A DNA stretch of 64,000 nt, taken from Methylomonas sp. (lineage in GTDB: Bacteria; Pseudomonadota; Gammaproteobacteria; Methylococcales; Methylomonadaceae). The position numbers and the translations under genes were made by a program. The notes below the pieces were generated by a model. It made no database searches, had not been told where the DNA came from, and worked only from the letters and a program-made list of their open reading frames with translations. The stretch is taken from the NCBI RefSeq assembly GCF_023228165.1, contig NZ_JALOBS010000013.1, forward strand, positions 62,001 through 126,000, given 5' to 3'. Below are positions 1-8,760 of the stretch, in pieces (position 1 is the first letter of the stretch; the number at the start of each line of letters is the position of its first letter).

Positions 1-1224
1 AAAGATGTCAAACAGGTCGTAGGAAGAGCCATCGGCCACTGGACCTTGAATTTCGGAATTTCTGAAAGAGCCATCAGTATTGTAGTTATTCCTAAAGGAA
101 TTCACCGAGTCGTGATAATACTCAATGCCGTAAGTCCACTTGCCAAAATCGCTGGTCTTGTCGGCCTGTATGGTAAGGCCGACCGTATCGACTTGAAAGC
201 CTTGCTGTTGGATGGGATTTCGATTGTTGGCCGTGCCGGCTTTCAATATACGGGTTTCGGATTCGTCCTGTTGTTGAAACGATGTGGTGACGTTCAGATT
301 ATCAAATAGGCCATTAAAGTTCTTGCCCTGATATTTTACGTAGGTTAGCTCTCTCTTCTGATCCAACGACCGCTTCTGATCGGTACCCGCTACCGTACCA
401 TTCCAGGGAACGGCATACTGCGTGCTATGACTTCGCCAGGCATCATCGATCTGCACGTGCTGATGAACAAATGTCAGTTTAGCGTCCGGCGTCAGCGCAT
501 AATCGCCCTTAAAATTGACATCCACGTCGCGGTAACCGGTTTTGGGCTGCAAGCCGACCGGATCGCCAGCGACGACGTCGCCATAATCCTTGTAGGTCAA
601 GCCCAGCAGAAAACCCAGCTTGTCGTCGTAATTGCCGGTGGTTTCCGCATGGCCGGTATGTGAATTTTCGGCATCTGCGAAGCGGTAATAAACATTGGGA
701 TGTAAGTTGAATCCTGTTTCGGTGCTGGTATTGCCTTGGCTGATCATGTTAACGGTACCGCCAATCGCATCGCTGCCATAGAGTGCTGAACTAGGCCCCC
801 GGACTACTTCCATTCTACTGATACTGTATGGGTCTACAGTGCCGACATAGTTGTTTGGGCCATCGCGCCAGACCGAGTTATTAAGGCGTATGCCGTCAAC
901 CAAAAACAAGGTGCGAAAGCCTGTAAAGCCTCTGATATAGGGCGAGCCTTGCCCATGACCCGTTTTTTGGATCATGATTCCCGGCTCATACTTCAGCGCC
1001 TCCGGAACAGTCCGAAAAATGGCTTTGGCCTTATCGCTTTCCAAATCCACCACGCTAGCGGCATAAGGGATTTCCGACAAACTTTTTTCATTCCTGGTCG
1101 CCGTAATGATTACTGGGTCGAGTTGCAACGCATCCGTGTCACCATAACCCGCAGCTCCAGCCGAACTCATTGAAACAAGGCAGACCAAATCGGATGCGAC
1201 TAAAAACCTCAATTTCCTATTCAT
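1..1224 (-). CDS. TonB-dependent outer-membrane receptor (3' part outside window)
   Basis: Reading the minus strand from an ATG at 1224 gives an open frame of 408 codons that runs off the left edge. A signal peptide (about residues 1-25) is followed by a TonB-box-like segment with VIITATR. The plug domain follows, with NEKSLSEIPYAASVVD, then PYIRGFTGFRTLFLVDGIRL and VVRGPSSALYGSDAIGG, which are classic TonB-receptor plug motifs. Alternating beta-barrel strands rich in aromatic residues follow. By family it would take up a siderophore, cobalamin, metal chelate or carbohydrate through the outer membrane; the substrate cannot be read. Its ATG overlaps the stop of the VWA gene upstream (ATGA, 1221-1224), so it looks translationally coupled to the MoxR/VWA operon. 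The plus-strand open frames here are shadows. Confidence 0.9.
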   Translation of the reverse strand, partial: MNRKLRFLVASDLVCLVSMSSAGAAGYGDTDALQLDPVIITATRNEKSLSEIPYAASVVDLESDKAKAIFRTVPEALKYEPGIMIQKTGHGQGSPYIRGFTGFRTLFLVDGIRLNNSVWRDGPNNYVGTVDPYSISRMEVVRGPSSALYGSDAIGGTVNMISQGNTSTETGFNLHPNVYYRFADAENSHTGHAETTGNYDDKLGFLLGLTYKDYGDVVAGDPVGLQPKTGYRDVDVNFKGDYALTPDAKLTFVHQHVQIDDAWRSHSTQYAVPWNGTVAGTDQKRSLDQKRELTYVKYQGKNFNGLFDNLNVTTSFQQQDESETRILKAGTANNRNPIQQQGFQVDTVGLTIQADKTSDFGKWTYGIEYYHDSVNSFRNNYNTDGSFRNSEIQGPVADGSSYDLFDIF

Positions 1225-3689
1225 AAGTATCGGCATCTCCGGATGAGTGATAGTAAATGCGAAGATATTATATGAAAATAAAACTCATTCGCAAGCAATA
1301 TAAGAGCCAGATAAAGTAACGCTGCACAGCCTAAAAAAACACCTCGAATGTGGATCATTTGCCGGTTATTGACATCGTTTATGCCGCCACCATCCGGAAT
1401 TAATTTCGATAAAACCGGCTTATTCGCCATCAGAATATCTAATGGCATATATTCACCCAGCGCTTGGTTATATATATTGAGCGATGTATTCAGAGTTCCG
1501 ATTCGAGCGCCTATTGTATAAAGCCCTTCCTTATCCATTGACAGGTCGCCGATATAGTGGCCGGGAGCGCTCATGTTCAATGTCTGACTATGAATTTGTC
1601 CATGCGGATCGGTCACAGTCATTTTGCCCGATTCATTCACTTGCCAAATCCGGTCCGGGGTGAGCACATCGGCATGTAATTGGCTTTTTCCGGATACGGT
1701 CAAGATCCCAATATTTACCTGTGGATGACGATTTGACATAGAAGACCACCGAATCAAGCCATGCGCAAACCGGCTCCATTCTTGCCAACCCAACCAGTTT
1801 TCAGCCCATCCTTCCAAACCCGCCGGAAGCGCGATAACCTTGCCGATACCGGCATAGCGCATGGCTAACAAAGGATCGCGGCTGGCGGATTCAAGATAAA
1901 CAATACTATCCGGTTTAGCCTTGGTGACCATGTATGCCGATAAATCCGGCCATCCTGTCCCGTCACCCATAAATGGCAGAGGGATTTGTTGATTGACCAA
2001 AATAGCTCCCTTTGTCACTGGATCGCGCCTTTGGTCGAGCTCTTTCCGCAATAACATCGGGAGCTCGATCATACGATCGACACCCAACAATTTTCCGTCG
2101 TTATGTTGCGTCAAACGGCGTAGTTTTTCCGTTTCGGCGTTGTTGCCGATGGCTAGGGTTATCAGCGTAATCTTTTGCTCGACAATTTTTCGTTCGACGG
2201 CCGCCATATCCTGCTCATCCAGAAATCCGTCGCTGAGCAAAACCAACATTCGTTTACCGGCCCGCCGCTTATCCAGCTCCTGTATGGCGAAATCCAATGC
2301 CGGCTTTAATCGAGTTCCGCCATTAGCCTGAACATTGAATGCTTCCCGAATTTCGGCAACGGGATCGTCATGGTGCATGATCGGAATATGCAAATGCGGC
2401 TTCGCGTCGAAACTGATCAAACCAAAAGCATCCTGCTCGCCTTGCGCGCTCATACTCTCGATAACGGCTTGGCGAGCCATTGCGATTCGGCTTGGGTCGC
2501 CGCCATCACTCGCCATGCTGCCGGATTTATCAATCATGAATAACAAGCTGATCGCTTCCTGTTGTTTTGACGCTTCCGCCGTGACCGGCAACAAGTCTTC
2601 GAGCACGGAATGCCGGTAGGAGCCAGCCGCAAAACTGTTGGGTCCGCCCAGCACTATCAATCCCACCCCGAAATTGCTTACGGCTTGCGTCAGGGCATTC
2701 CAACAGCTGTCCGGCATCATCCCGCTGGCAATGTCATCCAAAATAATCGCCGCATAGGGCTTGAGTTGCTCGCTTGTGGACATACATAAGTCAGGATGCA
2801 TTGCATTCAAAGCAACACCGGATGCAGTCAGCGTTGTAAAAATGGCGGAAGGGCCTTTTTTATGGCCAATATACAGGATGGGTTTGGCTTTATCGACGGT
2901 CGTTGCTTGCTGACGCTGATTGTTTTGAGGAATGGCATCGTTATCAGCCTCTAGCTGCGCCTTGATAAGGCAGACATCAACGGAACAGCCTGCCATCTCG
3001 AATTGGAGCAATGCCGGTTCGCCCGGTACGACCTGCAGCGACTGCCGAAGCTGCAATTGATCATTGATATAAAGGTTCAGCATGACCGCAGCATCGTGAT
3101 TTCCGCCAACCGTAACTGTAACCGGTAAAGGTCGGTCGACTTCCGCATAAAATGGCACTTTAAGCGATTGTATCCAGGCATCCGGCGCCGCCGTCGGCGA
3201 CGCCACATTAAGCTGAATTAATTGAAGTCCTTGTTCTTTCAGCCACTGAATTATGGCCGACGCGTCACCGGATGTTTGTTGATCGTCATGAATAATCAAC
3301 AACGTGGTTGCGCGTTTGGGCGCTATCAAGCGCGCAGCAAAAACCATTGCCTGTTCGAGATTCGATGCGGACCTATCCAATGTCACTTGCCTGAGCGGCA
3401 ACTCCGAGTCAAGCAAAGCAACAAGCTGCGGCTCGTCAATGTCAGTCGGCGGCAATTCTAGTACCGGCTGTTTGCCGTAGCGAATGAGCGCCACTCGGCT
3501 ATGCTTCGGAAGGTTACGCACCAGATCACGAACCTGGGGCCAGACGGTTGAGCCCAGTTTACCGTTCATGCTGTATGAATCGTCTACGAGCAACAACAAG
3601 TCAACTGGACCTTCACCCCAAGGAATGCGGGGATTCCAGACAGCCGCAGCCAATAGCAGCATGATCGTAATCCTCAATACCAGTGACAT
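1221..3689 (-). CDS. Membrane VWA protein with two VWA-like segments
   Basis: About 822 residues from the ATG at 3689 (MSLVLRITIMLLL), one base after the upstream gene's stop. The frame opens 17 codons further upstream, but that would overlap the neighbour. An N-terminal hydrophobic helix is followed by a VWA-like domain with a DxSxS metal site (VDDSYSM). A central segment resembles the glutamine-amidotransferase-like fold of large VWA proteins (VLGGPNSFAAGSYRHSVLEDLLP). A second VWA domain follows with a canonical MIDAS (MIDKSGSM) and LLSDGF. A C-terminal membrane helix ends the protein. Such proteins are partners of MoxR ATPases and probably act at the periplasmic face. Function is unknown; the stop overlaps the start of the TonB receptor gene. 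Confidence 0.85.
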   Translation of the reverse strand: MSLVLRITIMLLLAAAVWNPRIPWGEGPVDLLLLVDDSYSMNGKLGSTVWPQVRDLVRNLPKHSRVALIRYGKQPVLELPPTDIDEPQLVALLDSELPLRQVTLDRSASNLEQAMVFAARLIAPKRATTLLIIHDDQQTSGDASAIIQWLKEQGLQLIQLNVASPTAAPDAWIQSLKVPFYAEVDRPLPVTVTVGGNHDAAVMLNLYINDQLQLRQSLQVVPGEPALLQFEMAGCSVDVCLIKAQLEADNDAIPQNNQRQQATTVDKAKPILYIGHKKGPSAIFTTLTASGVALNAMHPDLCMSTSEQLKPYAAIILDDIASGMMPDSCWNALTQAVSNFGVGLIVLGGPNSFAAGSYRHSVLEDLLPVTAEASKQQEAISLLFMIDKSGSMASDGGDPSRIAMARQAVIESMSAQGEQDAFGLISFDAKPHLHIPIMHHDDPVAEIREAFNVQANGGTRLKPALDFAIQELDKRRAGKRMLVLLSDGFLDEQDMAAVERKIVEQKITLITLAIGNNAETEKLRRLTQHNDGKLLGVDRMIELPMLLRKELDQRRDPVTKGAILVNQQIPLPFMGDGTGWPDLSAYMVTKAKPDSIVYLESASRDPLLAMRYAGIGKVIALPAGLEGWAENWLGWQEWSRFAHGLIRWSSMSNRHPQVNIGILTVSGKSQLHADVLTPDRIWQVNESGKMTVTDPHGQIHSQTLNMSAPGHYIGDLSMDKEGLYTIGARIGTLNTSLNIYNQALGEYMPLDILMANKPVLSKLIPDGGGINDVNNRQMIHIRGVFLGCAALLYLALILLANEFYFHIISSHLLSLIRRCRYL

Positions 3690-3690
3690 A

Positions 3691-5280
3691 TCAGGGCTGC
3701 CTCGACTCCGTCCGCCTGGTTCGTTCCAACACCGCGTCAACCAGCAGCAACAGCATGGCCAGAAAAATCAAATAGGCCGCCAAGTCGCGGGAGGCTGTTT
3801 GCAAAACGTCTTCAGGGTTGGCGTCGGCAAGCGATAGGGGTAATGGTTTGACTCGCGATGCCTCGACCTTCCTTGCAATGACCGCTATCGGACTCAGATG
3901 GGACCGGCCTGTTGCCAGATCGACCAGTCCGGCAAAAAGTACCGGATATTCGGCTTGCCGGGCAAATTCTTCGTATCCCATATCGATATAACAATCCACA
4001 ACGCTATGCGTTGCCGTGGCGAGTGTGATCAGCGGAATACTATCGGACAGCAAAACAGCGGTTCCATGCCTATTATCGGCCGACGACCGGACTTGACGCA
4101 TCAGATGCGGCGGCAAGCGCAAATCGCCCAATGCGCCAGCGAATTCGGACCAAACCGGGGCGGTATCGATTTTTTGTACCCCGTCGGCTTGATGAAACCT
4201 AAGAATAGCGCCCGCACCTTCTACGGCAATGTCCCCACACACGATATCCAGACCAGCCTGCTCATCATTCACCCCGTCAGTCCGCAAGAAAGGGTGAACG
4301 TTGATGGCCGCCATTAGCGTCGCGGGGCAGTTACCATGAATTCTAGTGCTAGTGGGTAATGGGAAGCTCAAACTGAGCTGATCATCTTCCTGCAGACTAT
4401 CGGTAGGCGTTAAACGAACCATGAGCGGGGCAGGATTCGTCTGCGCGTACTCGACGGTAAAACCGACCTCCCGGCTTTGTTCGGGGACCATGCGCACTTG
4501 CCATTGTTCACGCATTTGATTGCCGTACCACAGTTCAATGGTTCTATTGCTGCCTGAATCTCCAAAATGATTGACGCGAATGATGCCCTGCCATATATCG
4601 AATTTCTGTAAACTAGGACGGGCCCCGAGCAGGGTTACCGCACCATTCTCCGTCTCGTTGCCGACCCGAATGATTTGATGAATGGGCAGCGCTTTGATTG
4701 CTTGTGTAAGTTCAGGGTCGGCGCCATCGGTTACCAGCCAGGTTTCGACATTAACCATGGGCTGCCCAGCCAGTGGCGGAGATTCCGATTCCGATTGACT
4801 GGTGACCCAATTGGACAGTTGCTGCCGCCAGTCAGATTTATTTTGGGTATCCAGTAGCAGCGGCATGTAGCCCGGGTTCCGCAAAGAATACACTTTGGCC
4901 TGAATAGACTCGACTTCTTGCAGTTTGTTAATCAGCGCATCAATAGCCAAGGCCAATCGGCTTTGGTTGGATGCCGATTCCGTCGTTTGCAAACTATAGC
5001 TATCGTCGAACCAGACCCGCACCTTTCGCTGGTCGTGATTCACCCAGACAGGCCCGGCCAGCGCCAGAATCATCGCGCCGAAAATCATGGCACGAAGCAG
5101 CCAGATAGGATCAACTTTAGCCCCCTGCCAGAAAGGCTGGGACACTGCGCCAGACGTTCTCCAAAATAACAGACTGGAGACAGGGATCGCCGCCTTTCTA
5201 TTGTTGATCCAATGTAATAAGCGTAGCAATGGAAGCACGATCAGCGCCAATAACCATAATGGTGATTCCCAGCTAAGCAT
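3691..5280 (-). CDS. BatA-like membrane protein with VWA-like domain
   Basis: 529 residues. The N-terminus (SPLWLLALIVLPLLRLLHW) is the typical two-helix aerotolerance-regulator/BatA N-terminal domain, with a second hydrophobic segment near residues 60-82. A VWA-like segment follows with WFDDSYS, a DxSxS-type metal motif. The middle is beta-rich and presumably periplasmic, and a final membrane helix (LAAYLIFLAMLLLLVDAVLE) is followed by an Arg-rich tail. It starts 6 bp after the DUF58 gene and ends 1 bp before the next VWA gene. In characterised families, BatA-like proteins form membrane complexes with MoxR and DUF58 proteins. What this one acts on is not known. Confidence 0.82.
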   Translation of the reverse strand: MLSWESPLWLLALIVLPLLRLLHWINNRKAAIPVSSLLFWRTSGAVSQPFWQGAKVDPIWLLRAMIFGAMILALAGPVWVNHDQRKVRVWFDDSYSLQTTESASNQSRLALAIDALINKLQEVESIQAKVYSLRNPGYMPLLLDTQNKSDWRQQLSNWVTSQSESESPPLAGQPMVNVETWLVTDGADPELTQAIKALPIHQIIRVGNETENGAVTLLGARPSLQKFDIWQGIIRVNHFGDSGSNRTIELWYGNQMREQWQVRMVPEQSREVGFTVEYAQTNPAPLMVRLTPTDSLQEDDQLSLSFPLPTSTRIHGNCPATLMAAINVHPFLRTDGVNDEQAGLDIVCGDIAVEGAGAILRFHQADGVQKIDTAPVWSEFAGALGDLRLPPHLMRQVRSSADNRHGTAVLLSDSIPLITLATATHSVVDCYIDMGYEEFARQAEYPVLFAGLVDLATGRSHLSPIAVIARKVEASRVKPLPLSLADANPEDVLQTASRDLAAYLIFLAMLLLLVDAVLERTRRTESRQP

Positions 5281-5286
5281 ATTGGG

Positions 5287-6171
5287 TTACAGACAAGATA
5301 TGTGATTGAGAATGACGGTTTTCCAATCGTTGTCACCGGTCGTAAAGGAATAATCAAAGTGATGCTCCTTACAATAAGCTTGCAATGCTTGGCTCTGCCG
5401 CCGCTGCATTGCCGCCGCCAACTCTCGGGCCTGTTCAGTTAACTCTACCGGCAAAAGTTCGCCGGTTTCAATATCGGCGAGAAGGACTATTCCATTGGCC
5501 GATAAATCGGTTTCATGCCTGGAAAGCACATGAAAAACGTGCAGGTAATGCCCCGCTTTACGCAATCTGTCCAAGTCATGCCTCATGAAATCAGATTGCA
5601 GAAAATCGCTAATCACGATCACAGACGCCTGCTGTTTGAGATAAGGAAGGCTGCTTTGCAGCAATGAGTCTCCACCTTTTCTATCCGGCAATAGTTGCTC
5701 TAACAATTTGTGCAACTTCTTGTATTGATTTCGGCCTACTCCCAGCGGGCAATACTGATGGATACGGTCGCTATACGCCACCATGCCCAGCTCATTGCCG
5801 CAGGCCAACAAAATATAAGAAAAAGCATCGGCCAGTTGCTGCGCCAACAGCCATTTGTCGGATTCCGGGAAACGCATAGAGGCGCTAACATCAAGGCAGA
5901 TATACCAGCGCCCACTTTTTTCTTGCTGATGTTGATCCACCTGGAACTGTCGGCTGCGAACACTGGCGCGCCAATTGATTGAACGGACTTCATCGCCAGG
6001 GCAGTATTCTCTGAATCCGGCATAATTATTACCGCCGCTGATCAGGGTCCGGCTTCGATAAAGCCCTGAGATATCGGCCATGTGCTTGAACAGTTTTGGC
6101 TTGGCAACCCGCACCACCCCTTCCAGTTCAACCTCATTCAGCTTCAATGGTGCGACAGGTTTTTGCGCCAT
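5287..6171 (-). CDS. DUF58 domain protein
   Basis: 294 residues, soluble. It carries the DUF58 signature (SGGNNYAGFREYCPGDEVR followed by INWRASVRS) at about residues 45-75 and then a VWA-like segment with ICLDVSASM and VIVISDF. DUF58 proteins are nearly always encoded next to MoxR AAA+ ATPases and are thought to act as their adaptors. The start overlaps the end of the moxR-like gene by 28 bp, and the stop lies 6 bp before the BatA-like gene, which supports one transcript. No membrane helices are seen, unlike some DUF58 proteins that carry two N-terminal helices. Confidence 0.9.
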   Translation of the reverse strand: MAQKPVAPLKLNEVELEGVVRVAKPKLFKHMADISGLYRSRTLISGGNNYAGFREYCPGDEVRSINWRASVRSRQFQVDQHQQEKSGRWYICLDVSASMRFPESDKWLLAQQLADAFSYILLACGNELGMVAYSDRIHQYCPLGVGRNQYKKLHKLLEQLLPDRKGGDSLLQSSLPYLKQQASVIVISDFLQSDFMRHDLDRLRKAGHYLHVFHVLSRHETDLSANGIVLLADIETGELLPVELTEQARELAAAMQRRQSQALQAYCKEHHFDYSFTTGDNDWKTVILNHISCL

Positions 6172-7166
6172 GTTTGTAGTATTTGTAGCAAGACCTCATC
6201 GACGCTAATATTGTCGAGTTCGCTGTCCATATTCAACAAGATACGGTGGCGTAACGCCAATAAGGCCACATCATGAATATCCTCTATGGCAACATGACCA
6301 CAACCGTTGGCCAATGCTTTGATTCGTCCCGCTTTGATCAAGGCTTGCAGGCCGCGCGGACTGGCGCCATAACGTATGTGCCGCCGGGCGATGACATTTT
6401 TGCCTTCAGGGTTATCATGCGTCGCCAAAATTAACGCCACGGCGGCACGCTTGACACTGTCGGCAACGACAACCTGCCTTGCCTCTCCCATCATTTCCTT
6501 CATGCGTGCAGCCGAAAGTACTGTAGACAGATGTTCGGCCGGCTCGTCATCCAGTACGAGCCCAATCATGTCGAATAATGAGTCAGCCGATGGATAGTCG
6601 ACTGTAATCTTGAATAGAAAACGGTCCAGTTGCGCCTCGGGCAGCGGGAAGGTTCCTTCCAACTCAATCGGATTTTGGGTGGCGATGACCCAGAACGGTT
6701 GCGGCAATTGATACGAAATGCCGGCACAGGTGACTTGACTTTCCTGCATGGCCTCCAGCAATGCCGATTGAGTCTTGGGCGTAGTACGATTAATTTCGTC
6801 GACCAAAACCATGGACGAAAACACCGGCCCCTTGCGGAAATCGATACGTACTTCCGCATCGTTATTCATTTTAAGCAATATTTCACTACCGGTAATATCG
6901 GCCGGCATCAGGTCGGGCGTGCATTGGATGCGGGACAGAGGCATCTCGATACTCGAGGCCAACGCCTTGATTAAATGCGTTTTACCGAGACCTGGCAAGC
7001 CCTCCAACAATACATGTCCGCCGGCAAATAACGCAATGATCAAATTGTCGATGACCTCATCCTGACCAACTATGACTTGGGCAAGCCGGTCGCGCAGCAT
7101 TAAAAAATCTGCCTGAAACCGGGTAATGCAATTTTCAATCTGATCGAGAGACTGCACTGTATTCAT
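6144..7166 (-). CDS. MoxR-family AAA+ ATPase
   Basis: 340 residues. Walker A is GLPGLGKT (about residues 56-63), Walker B is MVLVDEINR (about 119-127), and the sensor-1/pore region reads ATQNPIELEGTFPLPEAQLDRF across residues 161-182. The C-terminal lid contains GASPRGLQALIKAGR, a signature of the MoxR clade. MoxR ATPases work as chaperones with VWA-domain partners to assemble or metallate complexes; the name comes from methanol dehydrogenase maturation. Here the partners are the DUF58, BatA-like and VWA proteins encoded directly downstream. The start overlaps the upstream stop (ATGA, 7163-7166). Confidence 0.93.
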   Translation of the reverse strand: MNTVQSLDQIENCITRFQADFLMLRDRLAQVIVGQDEVIDNLIIALFAGGHVLLEGLPGLGKTHLIKALASSIEMPLSRIQCTPDLMPADITGSEILLKMNNDAEVRIDFRKGPVFSSMVLVDEINRTTPKTQSALLEAMQESQVTCAGISYQLPQPFWVIATQNPIELEGTFPLPEAQLDRFLFKITVDYPSADSLFDMIGLVLDDEPAEHLSTVLSAARMKEMMGEARQVVVADSVKRAAVALILATHDNPEGKNVIARRHIRYGASPRGLQALIKAGRIKALANGCGHVAIEDIHDVALLALRHRILLNMDSELDNISVDEVLLQILQTWRKNLSHH

Positions 7167-8305
7167 TTTTTCGAATGGATTTGTTTGAAATACGTGTAAA
7201 CATAATGCTGTTGGCCGAATGTCAAAACACTGTTCATAGGCATCGAGGGTTTTTTCATTGTAAGCGCCACAGACGGTTTCAGGTGTTTATTGCTTTCGTT
7301 AAACCGGTAATTGCTATACGGAACGCTGCCACTATTGTCGCTCACTGCCTCGCCACCCTGTAACGGAACGGCAAAATATTTAACCCGAGCATTCGAATGA
7401 TTTTGGTAGTCTCTTGTCGAAAGTGCATCATCGGCCCCGAAACCTGTACCTTGGGCCTGTCGATGCTGCCTCATATGGGTTTCAATATTCCGGCTTGAAT
7501 CAGAAGACGCATCCGATGACATCGTTACGGGGCGATTGTCATCCACTAAAGCGGTGGTGGATAGCATTTCTTTTTTTGACAAAACAAACGCACCTTCCTG
7601 TCCCGGCAATGATTCATGTTCCGATGCCGGGGGCACCTCAAAGGGATCTGGCGCCGAGGCAGTCACTGGCTGACTGTTAAGGCGAGAATTTCTTATTTCG
7701 GCAATCAAGTCCGCTTTGGCTGCTTGCCCGGGCGGCATCAATAATTTTTCATTCACGACCAACGACCGATCCGGAAATAATGATGTATCGATTTTTCCGG
7801 GTTGCACGACCAGAAACAGGCCCATGCATACTCCCCCCAATTCAGGCCAGGGGATTTTATGCGGCTGACATAAGGTCGTTGAGTTTATTTGTGCGAATTG
7901 GGCTGTTGCCACTTGTGCGGCTTGATGCAGAATCCATGGCGTAAAGCCCCTGTCAATTCTTGAGTCCTGCCGAAGCAACTCCACTGCGGTAGTCAGCAGT
8001 AAACGGTTCGAAAACCGTTCATCGATGATGTTTGAGGTAGCGATCCACCCGGGTTTCTTCATCGAGACCGACGCGACTGCAAACGCTAGCGGTAAAGACG
8101 ACGCAACAATGGCCAAAGCAGGCGATATTGGATAAAAAAACTGATTAGCAATACCGCACAATAACAATAGGTAAACACCGAGTCTCAATCCGCGCTTTAG
8201 TTCATGAATCGTAATGTTCAGCCAGATGATGTTTCTAGCTTTGCCAATGCAGCGCTCGATAATTTTTTTATCGTTGATATCAGCTAGGTTAGCCATCTGA
8301 GCCAT
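7163..8305 (-). CDS. Membrane-anchored protein of the MoxR/VWA operon, unknown
   Basis: 380 residues. Two hydrophobic helices (about residues 40-80: GVYLLLLCGIANQFFY and ALAIVASSLPLAFAVASV) are followed by a helical region and another hydrophobic stretch near residues 150-165. A long, polar, probably disordered C-terminal half follows. The architecture recalls DUF4175-type proteins in other MoxR/VWA operons, but I cannot assign the family firmly. The start at 8305 overlaps the previous gene; an ATG at 8296 is an alternative. The stop overlaps the moxR-like start. Confidence 0.7.
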   Translation of the reverse strand: MAQMANLADINDKKIIERCIGKARNIIWLNITIHELKRGLRLGVYLLLLCGIANQFFYPISPALAIVASSLPLAFAVASVSMKKPGWIATSNIIDERFSNRLLLTTAVELLRQDSRIDRGFTPWILHQAAQVATAQFAQINSTTLCQPHKIPWPELGGVCMGLFLVVQPGKIDTSLFPDRSLVVNEKLLMPPGQAAKADLIAEIRNSRLNSQPVTASAPDPFEVPPASEHESLPGQEGAFVLSKKEMLSTTALVDDNRPVTMSSDASSDSSRNIETHMRQHRQAQGTGFGADDALSTRDYQNHSNARVKYFAVPLQGGEAVSDNSGSVPYSNYRFNESNKHLKPSVALTMKKPSMPMNSVLTFGQQHYVYTYFKQIHSKK

Positions 8306-8760
8306 AGATCACTCGTTTTCCAAATAAAAACCGCCGCCATCAGGCACAGCGGCATATCCAAATTTATTGGCATGTACTTAAAAAACCAAAGCCGATTGAA
8401 CGGCAATATCATAAACACACAAAATAATGACACCATTACCAGACTGGCAACAAGTTTTAGCATCATCATGAGGGTAATGGCATCAGCCAACCAAGCCACT
8501 ACAAAAAACGGCACAGGCGCCATGATCAACATTAAATGGGCTATCAGGGCCTGTTTAATCGCGAAGTCCCGGATAAACCATGGAGCCGAAATCAATAACG
8601 CGACCGCTTGCAACAACCAAGACAACTTGACAGCCTCTCCGATTACAAGCGCAGCATTGATGGGGGTTTCCGCATTGAAAAGTACTCCCCAGGTACGAAT
8701 GAACAGCGGCAAACATATAATCAACCCCATAAAATAGGCAACGCGAACCAGACTCATCAT
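8284..8760 (-). CDS. Small polytopic membrane protein of the MoxR/VWA operon
   Basis: 158 residues from the ATG at 8760 (MMSLVRVAYF), which overlaps the upstream stop as ATGA (8757-8760); the open frame extends 12 codons further but that is less likely. Four to five hydrophobic segments (MGLIICLPLFIRTWGVLF, LLQAVALLISAPWFI, ALIAHLMLIMAPVPFFVVAW, LKLVASLVMVSLFCVFMIL, and a last one near the C-terminus) fit a YIP1-like or hypothetical integral membrane protein. I do not recognise the family. Position between two other operon membrane proteins suggests it is part of the same envelope complex. Confidence 0.72.
   Translation of the reverse strand: MMSLVRVAYFMGLIICLPLFIRTWGVLFNAETPINAALVIGEAVKLSWLLQAVALLISAPWFIRDFAIKQALIAHLMLIMAPVPFFVVAWLADAITLMMMLKLVASLVMVSLFCVFMILPFNRLWFFKYMPINLDMPLCLMAAVFIWKTSDLWLRWLT

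Noticed and set aside
46..1173. Plus-strand open frames in the TonB receptor gene
   Set aside because: They are antisense to a long minus-strand frame with clear receptor motifs.
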